A DNA stretch of 64,000 nucleotides. Source: RACS-047 sp031553855. GTDB lineage: Bacteria; Bacillota; Clostridia; Christensenellales; Pumilibacteraceae. The notes beneath the pieces were generated by a model, which saw only the letters and a list, made by a program, of their open reading frames with translations, did not search any database and had not been told where the DNA came from. The position numbers and the translations under genes are program-made. Below are positions 52,332-60,382 of this stretch, piece after piece (position 1 is the first letter of the stretch; each line of letters starts with the position of its first letter). The DNA lies in assembly GCA_031553855.1 (NCBI GenBank), contig JAVBKW010000031.1, forward strand, positions 1 to 64,000. The letters run 5' to 3'.

Positions 52332-53651
52332 TTATTCCTTGAAAAGTATTTGGTTGACGATTGCCTCAAGTCCTTCCTGGTTGCCGCTGCCCGGCATTGC
52401 GGGCGCGCCTAATTTTTCCGCATACGCTGCAAGCTCGCTGAGAGAAGTTTTGCCGTCCATGATTTTTTTGCCGATACCGGTCTTATAGCTGGCGTATCGC
52501 TCGCCGATAAACTTGTCTATCCTGCCGTCCTCAATGATTGCCGCCGCCTTTATTAATCCCAGCGCAAACGTGTCCATGCCAAGTATAAAGCCCTTGAACA
52601 TATCCTCGAATGTATACGACGGGCGGCGGTTTTTAGCGTCGAAATTAAAGCCGCCGGTAAGCCCGCCCGCCTTTAGCACCTCGTACATACACTTTGTAGC
52701 TGTATAAACGTCAAACGGGAATTCGTCGGTATCCCAGCCAAGCAGATAGTCGCCCTGGTTTGCGTCGATGGAGCCCAGCATACCGTTTATGGCCGAAACT
52801 CTTAAGTCATGCTCAAAGGTATGGCCTGCAAGCGTTGCGTGGTTTGCCTCTATGTTCATCTTAAAATCCTTGTCCAGCCCGTGCGCCTTAAGGAATCCGA
52901 TTGCCGTAGCCGCATCGAAGTCATACTGATGCTTCATTGGTTCTTTCGGCTTAGGCTCAATATAGAAATCGCCCTTAAAGCCAATGCTCCTGCCGTAATC
53001 GACCGCCATGCGCATAAGCCTTGCGATATTCTCCTGCTCCAGCTTCATATCGGTGTTAAGGAGCGTTTCATACCCTTCCCTGCCGCCCCAAAAAACGTAG
53101 CCCCGCCCGCCCAGTTTGACGGTCAGATCCAGCGCTTTCTTTACCTGCGCCGCCGCAAAAGCGAACACATCCGCGCTGTTAGTAGAGCCTGCGCCGTTAC
53201 AAAAACGCGGATTAGAGAACATATTTGCCGTTCCCCACATACACTTGATATCTGCACCTTGTGTCTTTGCTAAAATATAATCGGTAATTTCGTCAAGGCG
53301 CTTGTTCGTTTCCTTGATGTCCGCCGCCTCCGGAACGATATCTACGTCATGGAAGCAGTAGTATTTTATGCCGAGTTTTTGCATAAACTCAATACCCGCA
53401 TCCACCTTTGCCTTGGCGTGATCCATAGTCCCCGCTTTAGCCCCGAAGGTCTTGTCCGCCGTTCCAGGCCCAAACATATCCGACCCGTTGTTGCACAGGT
53501 TATGCCACCACGCCATAGCAAACGGCAGATGCTCGCTCATCTTTTTGCCCATGATTACCCGGTTCGCGTCATAATATTTAAACGCAAGCGGATTGGCGCT
53601 TTTGCTTCCCTCGTATTTGACTGCGTTTATACCCTTAAAAATCTCTGACAT
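52332..53651 (-). CDS. xylA: Xylose isomerase
   Basis: A 439-residue enzyme interconverting D-xylose and D-xylulose. Active-site segments are intact: Phe-His-Asp-Val-Asp (catalytic His about 100), Ile-Glu-Pro-Lys-Pro-Lys-Glu-Pro (metal Glu about 232), and Glu-Ala-Asn-His-Ala-Thr-Leu-Ala-Gly-His. Length and start (GGAGTAAA site) are standard for the class II type of Bacillota. No xylulokinase is adjacent. A divergent PocR/AraC regulator is the likely activator. Confidence 0.96.
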   Translation of the reverse strand: MSEIFKGINAVKYEGSKSANPLAFKYYDANRVIMGKKMSEHLPFAMAWWHNLCNNGSDMFGPGTADKTFGAKAGTMDHAKAKVDAGIEFMQKLGIKYYCFHDVDIVPEAADIKETNKRLDEITDYILAKTQGADIKCMWGTANMFSNPRFCNGAGSTNSADVFAFAAAQVKKALDLTVKLGGRGYVFWGGREGYETLLNTDMKLEQENIARLMRMAVDYGRSIGFKGDFYIEPKPKEPMKHQYDFDAATAIGFLKAHGLDKDFKMNIEANHATLAGHTFEHDLRVSAINGMLGSIDANQGDYLLGWDTDEFPFDVYTATKCMYEVLKAGGLTGGFNFDAKNRRPSYTFEDMFKGFILGMDTFALGLIKAAAIIEDGRIDKFIGERYASYKTGIGKKIMDGKTSLSELAAYAEKLGAPAMPGSGNQEGLEAIVNQILFKE

Positions 53652-53730
53652 ATATTTTACTCCTATAAAATCATAATTGCATTATATAAAATAAAAAATA
53701 AAATAAATAGTCCGTTTTGATTAATAATAT

Positions 53731-53738
53731 GGTATAAT
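53731..53738 (+). promoter_or_regulatory. Extended -10 element of the PocR/AraC gene
   Basis: TGGTATAAT reads as an extended -10 about 30 bases before the ATG at 53770; no clear -35. On the minus strand a TATAAT at 53681-53686 may serve xylA. Confidence 0.45.
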
Positions 53739-53769
53739 TGTTCTGATATAAAACAAGGATAACAGAAAA

Positions 53770-54603
53770 ATGATAAGCAGTTTTGACAAAGAAGCGTTAT
53801 TATCGCTAATAAAGGATTTATATCTGGTGATCGGGATACGGATATCCGTCTTTGACGACGATTTTAAGGTAGTTGCAGAATACCCCGCCGAGGCGCCGAA
53901 GATCTGCACCCTGATACGCGGGTCGGAAAAAGGCCGCGCGGCATGCAAGGCGTGCGACAAGGCCGCCTGCCAGCGCGCCAAAAAAATGAAGAAACCGCAC
54001 GTCTATATGTGCCACGCAGGTATCACGGAGGCGATCACGCCCATTCAGCTCGGCGGCGGCATAATAGGCTACGCGATTTTTGCGCATATGCTGCCGGAGG
54101 ACGCCCTTGCCAATGTTATTGATGAAATTTGCATCCGCTGCTCGCAGTACGGCTTAGGCAGAGAACAAACCGCCGAAGCCGCAGCGGAGCTAAAGACATA
54201 CGGCACGGAAAAAATAATGGCGTCCATGCGCCTGCTTGACGCAATAGCCGCATACTTACAAATAATAAAGCTTGCCAACTGGAAAAACGAGGAAATAGCT
54301 ACTCAAATACAACGCTTTATAGAAAACAATCTTGACAAAGATTTAAAGAGCGAACTGCTTTGCAGGCATTTTTTCATTTCAAGGACATCGCTGTACAGCG
54401 TTTCATTAAAAGCCTTTGGAATGAGCATATCAAATTTTATATTATTTAAGCGCATGGAAAAGGCAAAGGAACTGCTGCAATCGACTGACATAAAGGTCTC
54501 CGAAATCGCCGCCGCCGTCGGCCTGCCGGACTATAACCATTTCAGCAAAACCTTTAAAAAATACTATAAAAAAACTCCTTCCGACTTGCGAAAACAAGTC
54601 TGA
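53770..54603 (+). CDS. PocR-domain AraC-family regulator
   Basis: A 277-residue regulator. The N-terminal PocR sensory domain has its cysteine set (Cys47, then Cys-Lys-Ala-Cys-Asp-Lys-Ala-Ala-Cys at about 60-68, and Cys-His-Ala-Gly near 84). The C-terminal 100 residues form an AraC double helix-turn-helix (Val-Ser-Glu-Ile-Ala-Ala-Ala-Val-Gly-Leu-Pro-Asp-Tyr-Asn-His-Phe-Ser-Lys-Thr-Phe-Lys is the second). It is divergent from xylA and likely controls it. Confidence 0.88.
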   Translation: MISSFDKEALLSLIKDLYLVIGIRISVFDDDFKVVAEYPAEAPKICTLIRGSEKGRAACKACDKAACQRAKKMKKPHVYMCHAGITEAITPIQLGGGIIGYAIFAHMLPEDALANVIDEICIRCSQYGLGREQTAEAAAELKTYGTEKIMASMRLLDAIAAYLQIIKLANWKNEEIATQIQRFIENNLDKDLKSELLCRHFFISRTSLYSVSLKAFGMSISNFILFKRMEKAKELLQSTDIKVSEIAAAVGLPDYNHFSKTFKKYYKKTPSDLRKQV

Positions 54604-54731
54604 TCGGTTTTCCTTATTTCATAATATTATTTGTTCAATTTTCTTGTTGCGTTTGAAAATGGAGCTAAAGGCGTAAAAGTATAGAACACAATCTATAATA
54701 AAATTGTAAAGGCAAGGCGGAGCCCGTTTGT

Positions 54732-55823
54732 TCACATCTTTCCCAATGCTTTAGTTACCTCGTCTTCAAGACGGAAGAGAGTGCAGCCGCCCTGATGGTT
54801 TAGAGCTTGTGCTGCGCTTAGTTTTTGGACGCGTTTAAAAAAGTCGGATTCTAAAACTTGCGTTAAGGTATGCTCTTTGAGGTTCAGCTCTGAATACGGA
54901 GAGAACGGGCAAGGCTCTGCCGCGCCGTTTGCATTGATGTGAAAAAAGCCGCGGCCTGCTGCAAGGCAGCCGCCGAGTTTTTCCTCATCGCCGGGGAAAG
55001 ACAGCATTATCATATCGCGGAACTTTTTGTTTTTGCGCTGTGTGTTGATAGTATTTTGCAGCGCGGCCAAATCATCAGATGTGAGCATAAGCTTTTCGGT
55101 ACCTTTTTGGGCAGGCACGTATTCTACAAAGAACAGCAGTCCGCAGCCGCTTGAGCGCAACGATTCGAGAAACTCTGCGTTTGTGACGCTGCTCATATTT
55201 TCCGTCGTAACAGTTATGGAATTGCCGAATAATATATTGCGCGCTTTCAGCTTTGCCGCGGCAGTCTGTATTTTATCGTACACACCCTGCCCGCGTCGTG
55301 CGTTTGTAATTTCCTCGCCGCCCTCAATGCTTAGCACGGGTATAAGGTTGCGGCAGCGGTCAAACAACTCAATGTATTCGCCGTTTATAAGCGTTCCGTT
55401 AGTAAAGACCGGAAACAAAATTGACGGAAACTGCGCCGCAAGCTCGATGAGTTCTTTTTTTATGAGCGGTTCGCCGCCCGCAAGCAGAATAAATGAAATG
55501 CCGAGACTTTCAGCCTCGGAAAAAATACGCCGCCACTGGACGGCAGTCAATTCGCTGCCGCTCTTTTCGCTTGAACATACGCCGTTTGCGCGGGCATAGC
55601 AGCCTGAGCAGCGCAGGTTGCATTCAGACGCTACGCTTGCTATCAGAAACGGCGGGATATGCAAACCGCTTTTACCGTTTTGTTTCCTTCTCTTTGCCCC
55701 TGCCCGGAAACTGCTTATAGTTCCGGACAAAAACGCCTTGCCTGCGCTGTCATGTGAATAAAAACGCTTCGCGGTTTTAACGACGTTGCGTATGCCGCCG
55801 TTCATAATAGCATTTAATTTCAT
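54732..55823 (-). CDS. Radical SAM protein
   Basis: A 363-residue radical S-adenosylmethionine protein. The cluster motif Cys-Asn-Leu-Arg-Cys-Ser-Gly-Cys (Cys68, 72, 75) is followed by Ala-Gly-Gly-Glu-Pro-Leu, the SAM-binding strand. A C-terminal Cys-x-x-x-Gly-x-Gly-x-x-x-His-Ile-Asn and Glu-Pro-Cys-Pro-Phe-Ser-Pro part suggests a short auxiliary cluster region of SPASM/twitch type. No precursor peptide gene is seen nearby. It overlaps the flavodoxin gene by four bases, and the flavodoxin may supply the reducing electron. The substrate is unknown. Confidence 0.85.
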   Translation of the reverse strand: MKLNAIMNGGIRNVVKTAKRFYSHDSAGKAFLSGTISSFRAGAKRRKQNGKSGLHIPPFLIASVASECNLRCSGCYARANGVCSSEKSGSELTAVQWRRIFSEAESLGISFILLAGGEPLIKKELIELAAQFPSILFPVFTNGTLINGEYIELFDRCRNLIPVLSIEGGEEITNARRGQGVYDKIQTAAAKLKARNILFGNSITVTTENMSSVTNAEFLESLRSSGCGLLFFVEYVPAQKGTEKLMLTSDDLAALQNTINTQRKNKKFRDMIMLSFPGDEEKLGGCLAAGRGFFHINANGAAEPCPFSPYSELNLKEHTLTQVLESDFFKRVQKLSAAQALNHQGGCTLFRLEDEVTKALGKM

Positions 55824-56221
55824 TTTGTATTGATCGAGGCGAGAGCTTTTTTCACGAAAGCGTCGGCTGCGCCGATATTGCCTTCTAAATCCTTCGACCT
55901 CAAATGCAGCTCTTCCCCGAACAGAAGAATATTTTTATCCTTCAGCCGTTTTTCTACCGCTTTAAAAATGCCCTTATCGCTTGCGGCCGTGCTGAACAGA
56001 ACTATCATTTTTGCCTGCCCTGCACTTATGCCTTTAATGAACTTTTTTAACGCGCCGCTTATCATACCCGCGTATATCGCGCCGCCTAAAAACAGAACGT
56101 CGCAATTTTCATTTAAAGGAACGCTTACGCTTGCGGCGGTGACGCCCGCTGCTTTTGCAACGGCATTCGCCAGTTTTTCGGTGTTGCCGCTTTTTGACTG
56201 ATACCTGATTTCGATTTTCAT
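55820..56221 (-). CDS. Flavodoxin-like protein
   Basis: A 133-residue FMN-binding electron carrier. Residues 7-16 (Tyr-Gln-Ser-Lys-Ser-Gly-Asn-Thr-Glu-Lys) form the phosphate-binding loop, followed by alternating strands (Cys-Asp-Val-Leu-Phe-Leu-Gly-Gly-Ala). It lies between the OhrR-type gene and the radical SAM gene, coupled to the latter. Confidence 0.85.
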   Translation of the reverse strand: MKIEIRYQSKSGNTEKLANAVAKAAGVTAASVSVPLNENCDVLFLGGAIYAGMISGALKKFIKGISAGQAKMIVLFSTAASDKGIFKAVEKRLKDKNILLFGEELHLRSKDLEGNIGAADAFVKKALASINTK

Positions 56222-56245
56222 ATTAAACTCCTAACAGATTAATTT

Positions 56246-56677
56246 TTAATTTTTTTCCTGACCTAAGATCTTATACAGCAGTTTATACAGGGTTTTGGCT
56301 TCTTCAGGGGTTATATCGATACAAGTCGCCAGCTTCATAGGAATGCAGGCGGCTTTTTCTTTGAGCTTAAGCCCCTTGTCCGTAATACTGATGATAACGT
56401 TTCTTTCGTCCGCGCTTTCACGCTTGCGCGTCACAAGCCCCGACGTTTCCAGCCTTTTTAACAGCGGCGTCAGCGTGCCCGAATCTAAAAAAAGCCTTTC
56501 GCCGAGCGCGGTCACATTTGAGCTTTTTTCCTCCCAAAGCACCATCATCGTCACATATTGCGTATACGTCAGCCCGATATCGTCAAGGAGCGGCTTATAT
56601 TTTTTAACGACCTCTTTTGACGCCGCGTATAGCGGAAAGCATAACTGGTTTTCTAATTTTAAAGGGTTAGTGTCCAT
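56246..56677 (-). CDS. OhrR-type MarR-family peroxide-sensing repressor
   Basis: A 143-residue MarR-fold regulator. The start Leu-Glu-Asn-Gln-Leu-Cys13-Phe-Pro-Leu-Tyr is the OhrR signature with its redox-sensing cysteine; the winged helix is at about 60-100 (Thr-Pro-Leu-Leu-Lys-Arg-Leu-Glu). It follows the peroxidase gene with TAATG overlap. A palindrome in the promoter fits self-repression that is lifted when the cysteine is oxidised by organic peroxide. Confidence 0.88.
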   Translation of the reverse strand: MDTNPLKLENQLCFPLYAASKEVVKKYKPLLDDIGLTYTQYVTMMVLWEEKSSNVTALGERLFLDSGTLTPLLKRLETSGLVTRKRESADERNVIISITDKGLKLKEKAACIPMKLATCIDITPEEAKTLYKLLYKILGQEKN

Positions 56678-57144
56678 TATTCCCCCAAAAGCTTCTCAAT
56701 TTGCTTTTCCAGCTTTTCGGGTTTTTTAAGCGAGCCGAAACGACCGGCAACGCGGCCTTCGCCGTCGAGCAGGAATTTAGTGAAATTCCATTTTATTTTT
56801 CCGCGTTTCTGCTCTTTAAGATACGTGTAAAGCGGGCTTTCGTTTTCTCCGTTGACGTCGATTTTGTCGAACTGCTTAAACTTTATGCCGAACCTGCCTG
56901 TGCAGAAAGCGCCGATTTCCTCGTTAGTCCCCGGAGCCTGATGAGCAAACTGATTGCAGGGAAAATCTAAAATATCAAAGCCCTTGCTCTTATACTTCTC
57001 ATACAGCTTCTGCAAGCCTGCATACTGCGGCGTAAATCCGCATTTTGTAGCCGTATTGACGATCAAAAGGACCTTGCCTTTATATTCCGACAAGCTGACT
57101 TCTTTCTCATTTACATCCTTTACCTTAATATCATAAAAATTCAT
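56677..57144 (-). CDS. Glutathione peroxidase family (thioredoxin-type) peroxidase
   Basis: A 155-residue GPx/BsaA-type peroxidase that detoxifies hydroperoxides in the cytoplasm, probably using thioredoxin. The catalytic residue is Cys35 (Asn-Thr-Ala-Thr-Lys-Cys-Gly-Phe-Thr), not selenocysteine; the Phe-Pro-Cys-Asn-Gln-Phe and Lys-Trp-Asn-Phe-Thr-Lys-Phe segments supply the resolving Cys, Gln and Trp/Asn. First gene of a four-gene operon with OhrR, flavodoxin and radical SAM. Confidence 0.93.
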   Translation of the reverse strand: MNFYDIKVKDVNEKEVSLSEYKGKVLLIVNTATKCGFTPQYAGLQKLYEKYKSKGFDILDFPCNQFAHQAPGTNEEIGAFCTGRFGIKFKQFDKIDVNGENESPLYTYLKEQKRGKIKWNFTKFLLDGEGRVAGRFGSLKKPEKLEKQIEKLLGE

Positions 57145-57175
57145 GTTCCTTCTCCTATTTATTGTGCTTGATTAT

Positions 57176-57204
57176 ATTGTACACAATTTAATTTGCTTTG
57201 TCAA
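57176..57204 (-). promoter_or_regulatory. Promoter and OhrR-type operator of the peroxidase operon
   Basis: On the minus strand TTGACA (57199-57204), 17 bases, TACAAT (57176-57181). The -10 lies within the near-palindrome ATTGTACACAAT (57176-57187), a likely binding site of the OhrR-type repressor. Confidence 0.7.
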
Positions 57205-57291
57205 CCGTTTGAGGTTAATCGGCGCAAAAAAAATTTGACGGACTCTGGCAACAACTGCTCAAAAATCCATCCTAACCCAGCACAAGTATTT

Positions 57292-57323
57292 ATTCAGCGT
57301 TTTATTCAGCGTTTCCTTAACAA
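57292..57323. repeat. TTATTCAGCGTT direct repeat shared with 14199-14223
   Basis: Two neighbouring copies of TTATTCAGCGTTT, the second running on into TCCTTAA, match the reverse complement of the segment at 14201-14222. No gene lies in 57205-57413. Confidence 0.45.
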
Positions 57324-57413
57324 TGAAAGTTTGACGGAAAATTCTAATATACTTTTAGCTATGTTAATTTTTAGGATGCTACGATAAATAGCGTTAAAAA
57401 CAATGTTTTTTTA

Positions 57414-57442
57414 TTGACTTACGCTTCTGCAATCCTTAAAAT
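57414..57442 (+). promoter_or_regulatory. Promoter of the membrane HTH gene
   Basis: TTGACT (57414-57419), 17 bases and TAAAAT (57437-57442), about 20 bases before the ATG at 57463. Confidence 0.7.
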
Positions 57443-57462
57443 GCATATATACGGAGGTGCGG

Positions 57463-58125
57463 ATGGATCCGAATTTATTTGCAGAAAAACTCAGAGCGTA
57501 TCGGCAGTCAAATGACCTTACGCAGGAGGATTTGGCGCGAAAGCTATATGTTTCAAGAAAAACTGTTTCTAAATGGGAAACCGGCAGAGGTTTGCCGGAA
57601 TTATTTATGCTGGAGCGTATTTCGGGGCTTTTCGGCGTAACTATCGACGAGCTTGTCGTTGACCGAAAAAAAGAATCGACATCGGATTTCTTTCTTGAAA
57701 ATTACAGTCTTAAAAAGAAGTATATTATCCACTGCTTCTTAATGATTTTTATTTCCGCCATTGCTTTGACGGTCTCTGATATTGCAATAGTTGTAAATGA
57801 AAATTTAAGATATATTTCTATTGCGGTTTACGCGACATTTTTGATTTTCACATCAGGCTATTATTTGTTGAACTACTCTTTCAACGCTTTGCCGGTAAAA
57901 AAGAGGAACAGGTCTAAATACTTTGTCATGTATTTTTCACTTAACCGGCAAATGGGCGCGATTCTGTTTTTAATGGCCATAATCGGCTTTGTTAAGATTT
58001 TAGCTTATATTTCGTTAGGAACCGATATTATAAAGTTGATATCTTGGATCGCTCTGTCTTTGCTGACAGCGTTAGCGGCGGTCTTTATCATACACAACTT
58101 AAATGAAATCAGGAGAAAAAAATGA
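57463..58125 (+). CDS. Membrane-bound XRE-family regulator
   Basis: About 220 residues. An XRE helix-turn-helix (residues about 6-62, Leu-Thr-Gln-Glu-Asp-Leu-Ala-Arg-Lys-Leu-Tyr-Val-Ser-Arg-Lys-Thr-Val-Ser-Lys-Trp-Glu) is followed by four hydrophobic segments (about 88-110, 118-138, 160-182, 190-212). GGAGG lies six bases before the ATG at 57463; a GTG at 57457 overlaps that site. It overlaps the next gene by four bases, so the two form a unit. The role is unknown; such fusions often sense a membrane state. Confidence 0.8.
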   Translation: MDPNLFAEKLRAYRQSNDLTQEDLARKLYVSRKTVSKWETGRGLPELFMLERISGLFGVTIDELVVDRKKESTSDFFLENYSLKKKYIIHCFLMIFISAIALTVSDIAIVVNENLRYISIAVYATFLIFTSGYYLLNYSFNALPVKKRNRSKYFVMYFSLNRQMGAILFLMAIIGFVKILAYISLGTDIIKLISWIALSLLTALAAVFIIHNLNEIRRKK

Positions 58126-58619
58126 AAAAAATTGACGAAATGAAAGCTAAATATATCAAAAATGACAACGCTCATCCGGAAGGCATAGTTTTATACGGAT
58201 ACGTCTATGGCGTTAATATAAAAGCAATTACTCATGCGGCCATTTGTGTTGTTAATAATGTATGGTGGCCGGTTAAAGGCCTTGCAATGTGGTTCTCACA
58301 AAAAAATTACCTAATCGATTTTAATAAAGAGGGAATAATCTTCAACAGAGTAAAGCACTTGAGCCGAAAATTCCGGCCGGACAAAAATCTTGCGTTTAGC
58401 TGGAGCGACGTAACAAACATCAGCGTACGCAGAATATCGTTTGACAATTACTATATTATGAAGCTGTACTTTATGCAAGGCAGCGATATAGACTTTGAGT
58501 TTAAATTAAAGCGGCAAAAAGAAGATTACCAAAAACTTTGCCAATTTATTAAAGAAACGAAAAACATTGATATTGCGTCAGAACCTTCTTTTTTTCAAAC
58601 TAATTTAATAAAAAGATAA
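58122..58619 (+). CDS. Unknown protein, possibly PH-like membrane-associated
   Basis: A 165-residue protein, coupled to the membrane HTH gene by ATGA overlap. One hydrophobic segment (about 32-60, Ala-Ile-Thr-His-Ala-Ala-Ile-Cys-Val-Val-Asn-Asn-Val-Trp-Trp-Pro) is followed by a beta-rich part with Phe-Ser-Trp-Ser-Asp-Val-Thr-Asn-Ile-Ser-Val, a pattern seen in bacterial PH-like domains. The family is not recognised for certain. Confidence 0.6.
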   Translation: MKKIDEMKAKYIKNDNAHPEGIVLYGYVYGVNIKAITHAAICVVNNVWWPVKGLAMWFSQKNYLIDFNKEGIIFNRVKHLSRKFRPDKNLAFSWSDVTNISVRRISFDNYYIMKLYFMQGSDIDFEFKLKRQKEDYQKLCQFIKETKNIDIASEPSFFQTNLIKR

Positions 58620-58647
58620 CATAAGGTGAAGCGATGTCAACTTAAGT

Positions 58648-58716
58648 CATTTTTCAACACAACTCACCGCCAGATTGTGTTCATTTTTCAACACAACTGC
58701 CCCGCCAGATTGTGTT
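58648..58716. repeat. Tandem pair of 34-base hairpin units
   Basis: CATTTTTCAACACAACT at 58648 and again at 58682, each followed by CCGCCAGATTGTGTT, so each unit folds as AACACAA/TTGTGTT. The second unit has one extra base. Confidence 0.8.
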
Positions 58717-58828
58717 CCAGACTGTTACGCTATAATTTAACATACAAAACAAGGCGTGTTAATAATCATTAAAAAATGGTTAATTTGGTCCTGTCGCGGA
58801 AAGCGGGAATTTTCGCAAGTGAATGCGT

Positions 58829-59266
58829 TTATCGGTCACGGCCGACAAATTGATCAAGCGAAATATCGAAATAAATAGCAAGTTCGATGACTGTATCAAT
58901 AAAAGGGTCGCAACCCGTTTTCCAGTAATCAAAGTTGCCATGGGATTTTTTCAAGTCGGTAACAATACGGTACCGCGTTATTCCTCGATCCTGCATTATT
59001 GCATGCAGTCTTTCGTTAAAAGGCAAAGCTGGGTTAATCAAAAAATCTAGCTGCGTTTCTGACCGTCCAAATAAAAAATCAAGAGAACATTTAAAATGAT
59101 CTGCTATAATAATTGCTTTAGACAGTTTTATATTATGCTTACCTTGGCGCCAACGGCTAACAGAAGATGCATCCGTCCCTGCTATTTTTCCCATTTGCTC
59201 ATTGGTAAGGTTTTCCGAAAACATCAACTCTGAAAGTTTTTCACCGAATTTTGATTGAGCTTCCAT
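58829..59266 (-). CDS. Double helix-turn-helix regulator (XRE type)
   Basis: A 145-residue protein with two tandem helix-turn-helix domains: about 7-62 (Asn-Glu-Gln-Met-Gly-Lys-Ile-Ala-Gly-Thr-Asp-Ala-Ser-Ser-Val-Ser-Arg-Trp) and about 84-140 (Gly-Ile-Thr-Arg-Tyr-Arg-Ile-Val-Thr-Asp-Leu-Lys-Lys). The ATG at 59266 has GAGGTG seven bases upstream; longer in-frame starts lie in the promoter. It is divergent from another small XRE gene across an inverted-repeat site. Confidence 0.75.
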   Translation of the reverse strand: MEAQSKFGEKLSELMFSENLTNEQMGKIAGTDASSVSRWRQGKHNIKLSKAIIIADHFKCSLDFLFGRSETQLDFLINPALPFNERLHAIMQDRGITRYRIVTDLKKSHGNFDYWKTGCDPFIDTVIELAIYFDISLDQFVGRDR

Positions 59267-59290
59267 AAATCTGCACCTCATTAAAATTAT

Positions 59291-59334
59291 GGCCAAAATA
59301 CGCACAAAATACTTGCCTATTGCGTAATTTGGCC
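59291..59334. promoter_or_regulatory. Inverted-repeat operator between divergent HTH genes
   Basis: GGCCAAAATACGCA (59291-59304) and TGCGTAATTTGGCC (59321-59334) are reverse complements with one mismatch, 16 bases apart. They flank and overlap the promoter of the rightward gene, as expected for a repressor site. Confidence 0.7.
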
Positions 59335-59341
59335 GTATAAT
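59313..59341 (+). promoter_or_regulatory. Promoter of the small XRE gene
   Basis: TTGCCT (59313-59318), 17 bases, TATAAT (59336-59341). Confidence 0.75.
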
Positions 59342-59384
59342 ATTTATGAGGGAAACATCTCTCTAAAAAATTAAGAGGTGGATT

Positions 59385-59633
59385 ATGGCAGGCAAAAAGA
59401 AGTTGATGGTTGACATTGATGTCGTCAAGCGGCTGATGGAAGAGAAGAGACTGGAGATAAATCAAATGGCGGAACGAATGAAAGTTTCGCCGCAAACAGT
59501 CAGGCGGTTTTTCAATACGGACAATCGTATGAATTATTCCGTCGAGATATTATTCAAAATAGCGCGCGCGTTAGAGGTTTCTATACCGACAATTATACAT
59601 GAAGATTGCAAAAAACTAACGAACGAAGAATAG
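59385..59633 (+). CDS. Small XRE-family DNA-binding protein
   Basis: An 82-residue Cro/CI-type protein, nearly all helix-turn-helix (Ile-Asn-Gln-Met-Ala-Glu-Arg-Met-Lys-Val-Ser-Pro-Gln-Thr-Val-Arg-Arg-Phe-Phe at 25-43). AAGAGGTGG precedes the ATG. Its size and divergent partner give a phage-switch look, though no phage structural genes are present. Confidence 0.8.
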   Translation: MAGKKKLMVDIDVVKRLMEEKRLEINQMAERMKVSPQTVRRFFNTDNRMNYSVEILFKIARALEVSIPTIIHEDCKKLTNEE

Positions 59634-59708
59634 CCTTTTTTTCATGAACCCTAAAACTGCAACAGACGAAAAAACGACAGCCCCTTGCTTTCGGGTTCTG
59701 CCGTTAGT

Positions 59709-59798
<90 letters not shown>

Positions 59799-59870
59799 GT
59801 ACGGAGATAAAAGTTGTGTCCTTTAAGATATAAAACTGTCCGCTTAAATGGCTTAAGCTGAACAGTATTT

Positions 59871-59962
59871 TGGCGGAGAAGGAGGGATTTGAACCCTCGC
59901 ACCAGTTATCCCGGTCTACGCCCTTAGCAGGGGCGCCCCTTGAGCCGCTTGGGTACTTCTCC
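59871..59962 (-). tRNA. tRNA-Ser (anticodon GCU)
   Basis: Acceptor GGAGAAG/CTTCTCC; anticodon stem CGCCC/GGGCG around CTGCTAA (anticodon GCT, codons AGC/AGU); long variable arm; T arm GAGGG-TTCAAAT-CCCTC; CCA encoded. Confidence 0.95.
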
Positions 59963-60064
59963 AGGTTTTTTTATAATATTAAACTTTCAGAGCAAAAACT
60001 TTGACAACTTCATAAGTATACGGGAAAACGCATAGTTTGTCAAGAAAATTAGAAACATTTTATA

Positions 60065-60366
60065 AAAGGCGTGTGGGCGCGTGGACGAGGCGTCTGGATG
60101 TGAGCGTCTGGACGTGTGAGCGCGTGGACGTGTGAGCGTGTGAGCGTCTGGACGCGTGAGCGGGTGAGCGTGTGGGCGGGTGAGCGTGTGAGCGCGTGGA
60201 CGGGTGGGCGTGTGAGCGCGTGGCGTATGGACGTGTGGATGTCTGGCAGTGTGAGCGTCTGGACGTGTGAGCGCGTGGACGTGTGAGCGCGTGGACGTGT
60301 GAGCGTGGACGTGTGAGCGTGTGGGCGTGTGAGCGTCTGGACGCGTGAGCGGGTGAGCGTGTGGGC
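60065..60366. repeat. Degenerate G/T-rich minisatellite
   Basis: About 300 bases made of shuffled units such as GCGTGTGAGCGTGTGGAC, with a rough 24-base higher period. The plus strand is almost pure G and T with few A and C. The minus frame is open for 102 codons (Arg-Ser-His-Ala-His-Thr type repeats) but has no start signal and is taken as non-coding. Confidence 0.85.
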
Positions 60367-60382
60367 ATCGTGTGGCTTATTT

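Noticed and set aside
56677..57144. A selenocysteine-containing glutathione peroxidase
   Set aside because: The active-site codon is an ordinary Cys codon and the frame has no internal TGA.
59266..59633. A prophage
   Set aside because: Only two regulator genes with a switch-like layout; no integrase, capsid, tail or lysis genes.
60060..60368. A 102-codon open frame rich in Arg-Ser-His-Ala-His repeats on the minus strand
   Set aside because: It is the translation of the minisatellite, has no ribosome site, and the neighbouring frames are similarly repetitive.
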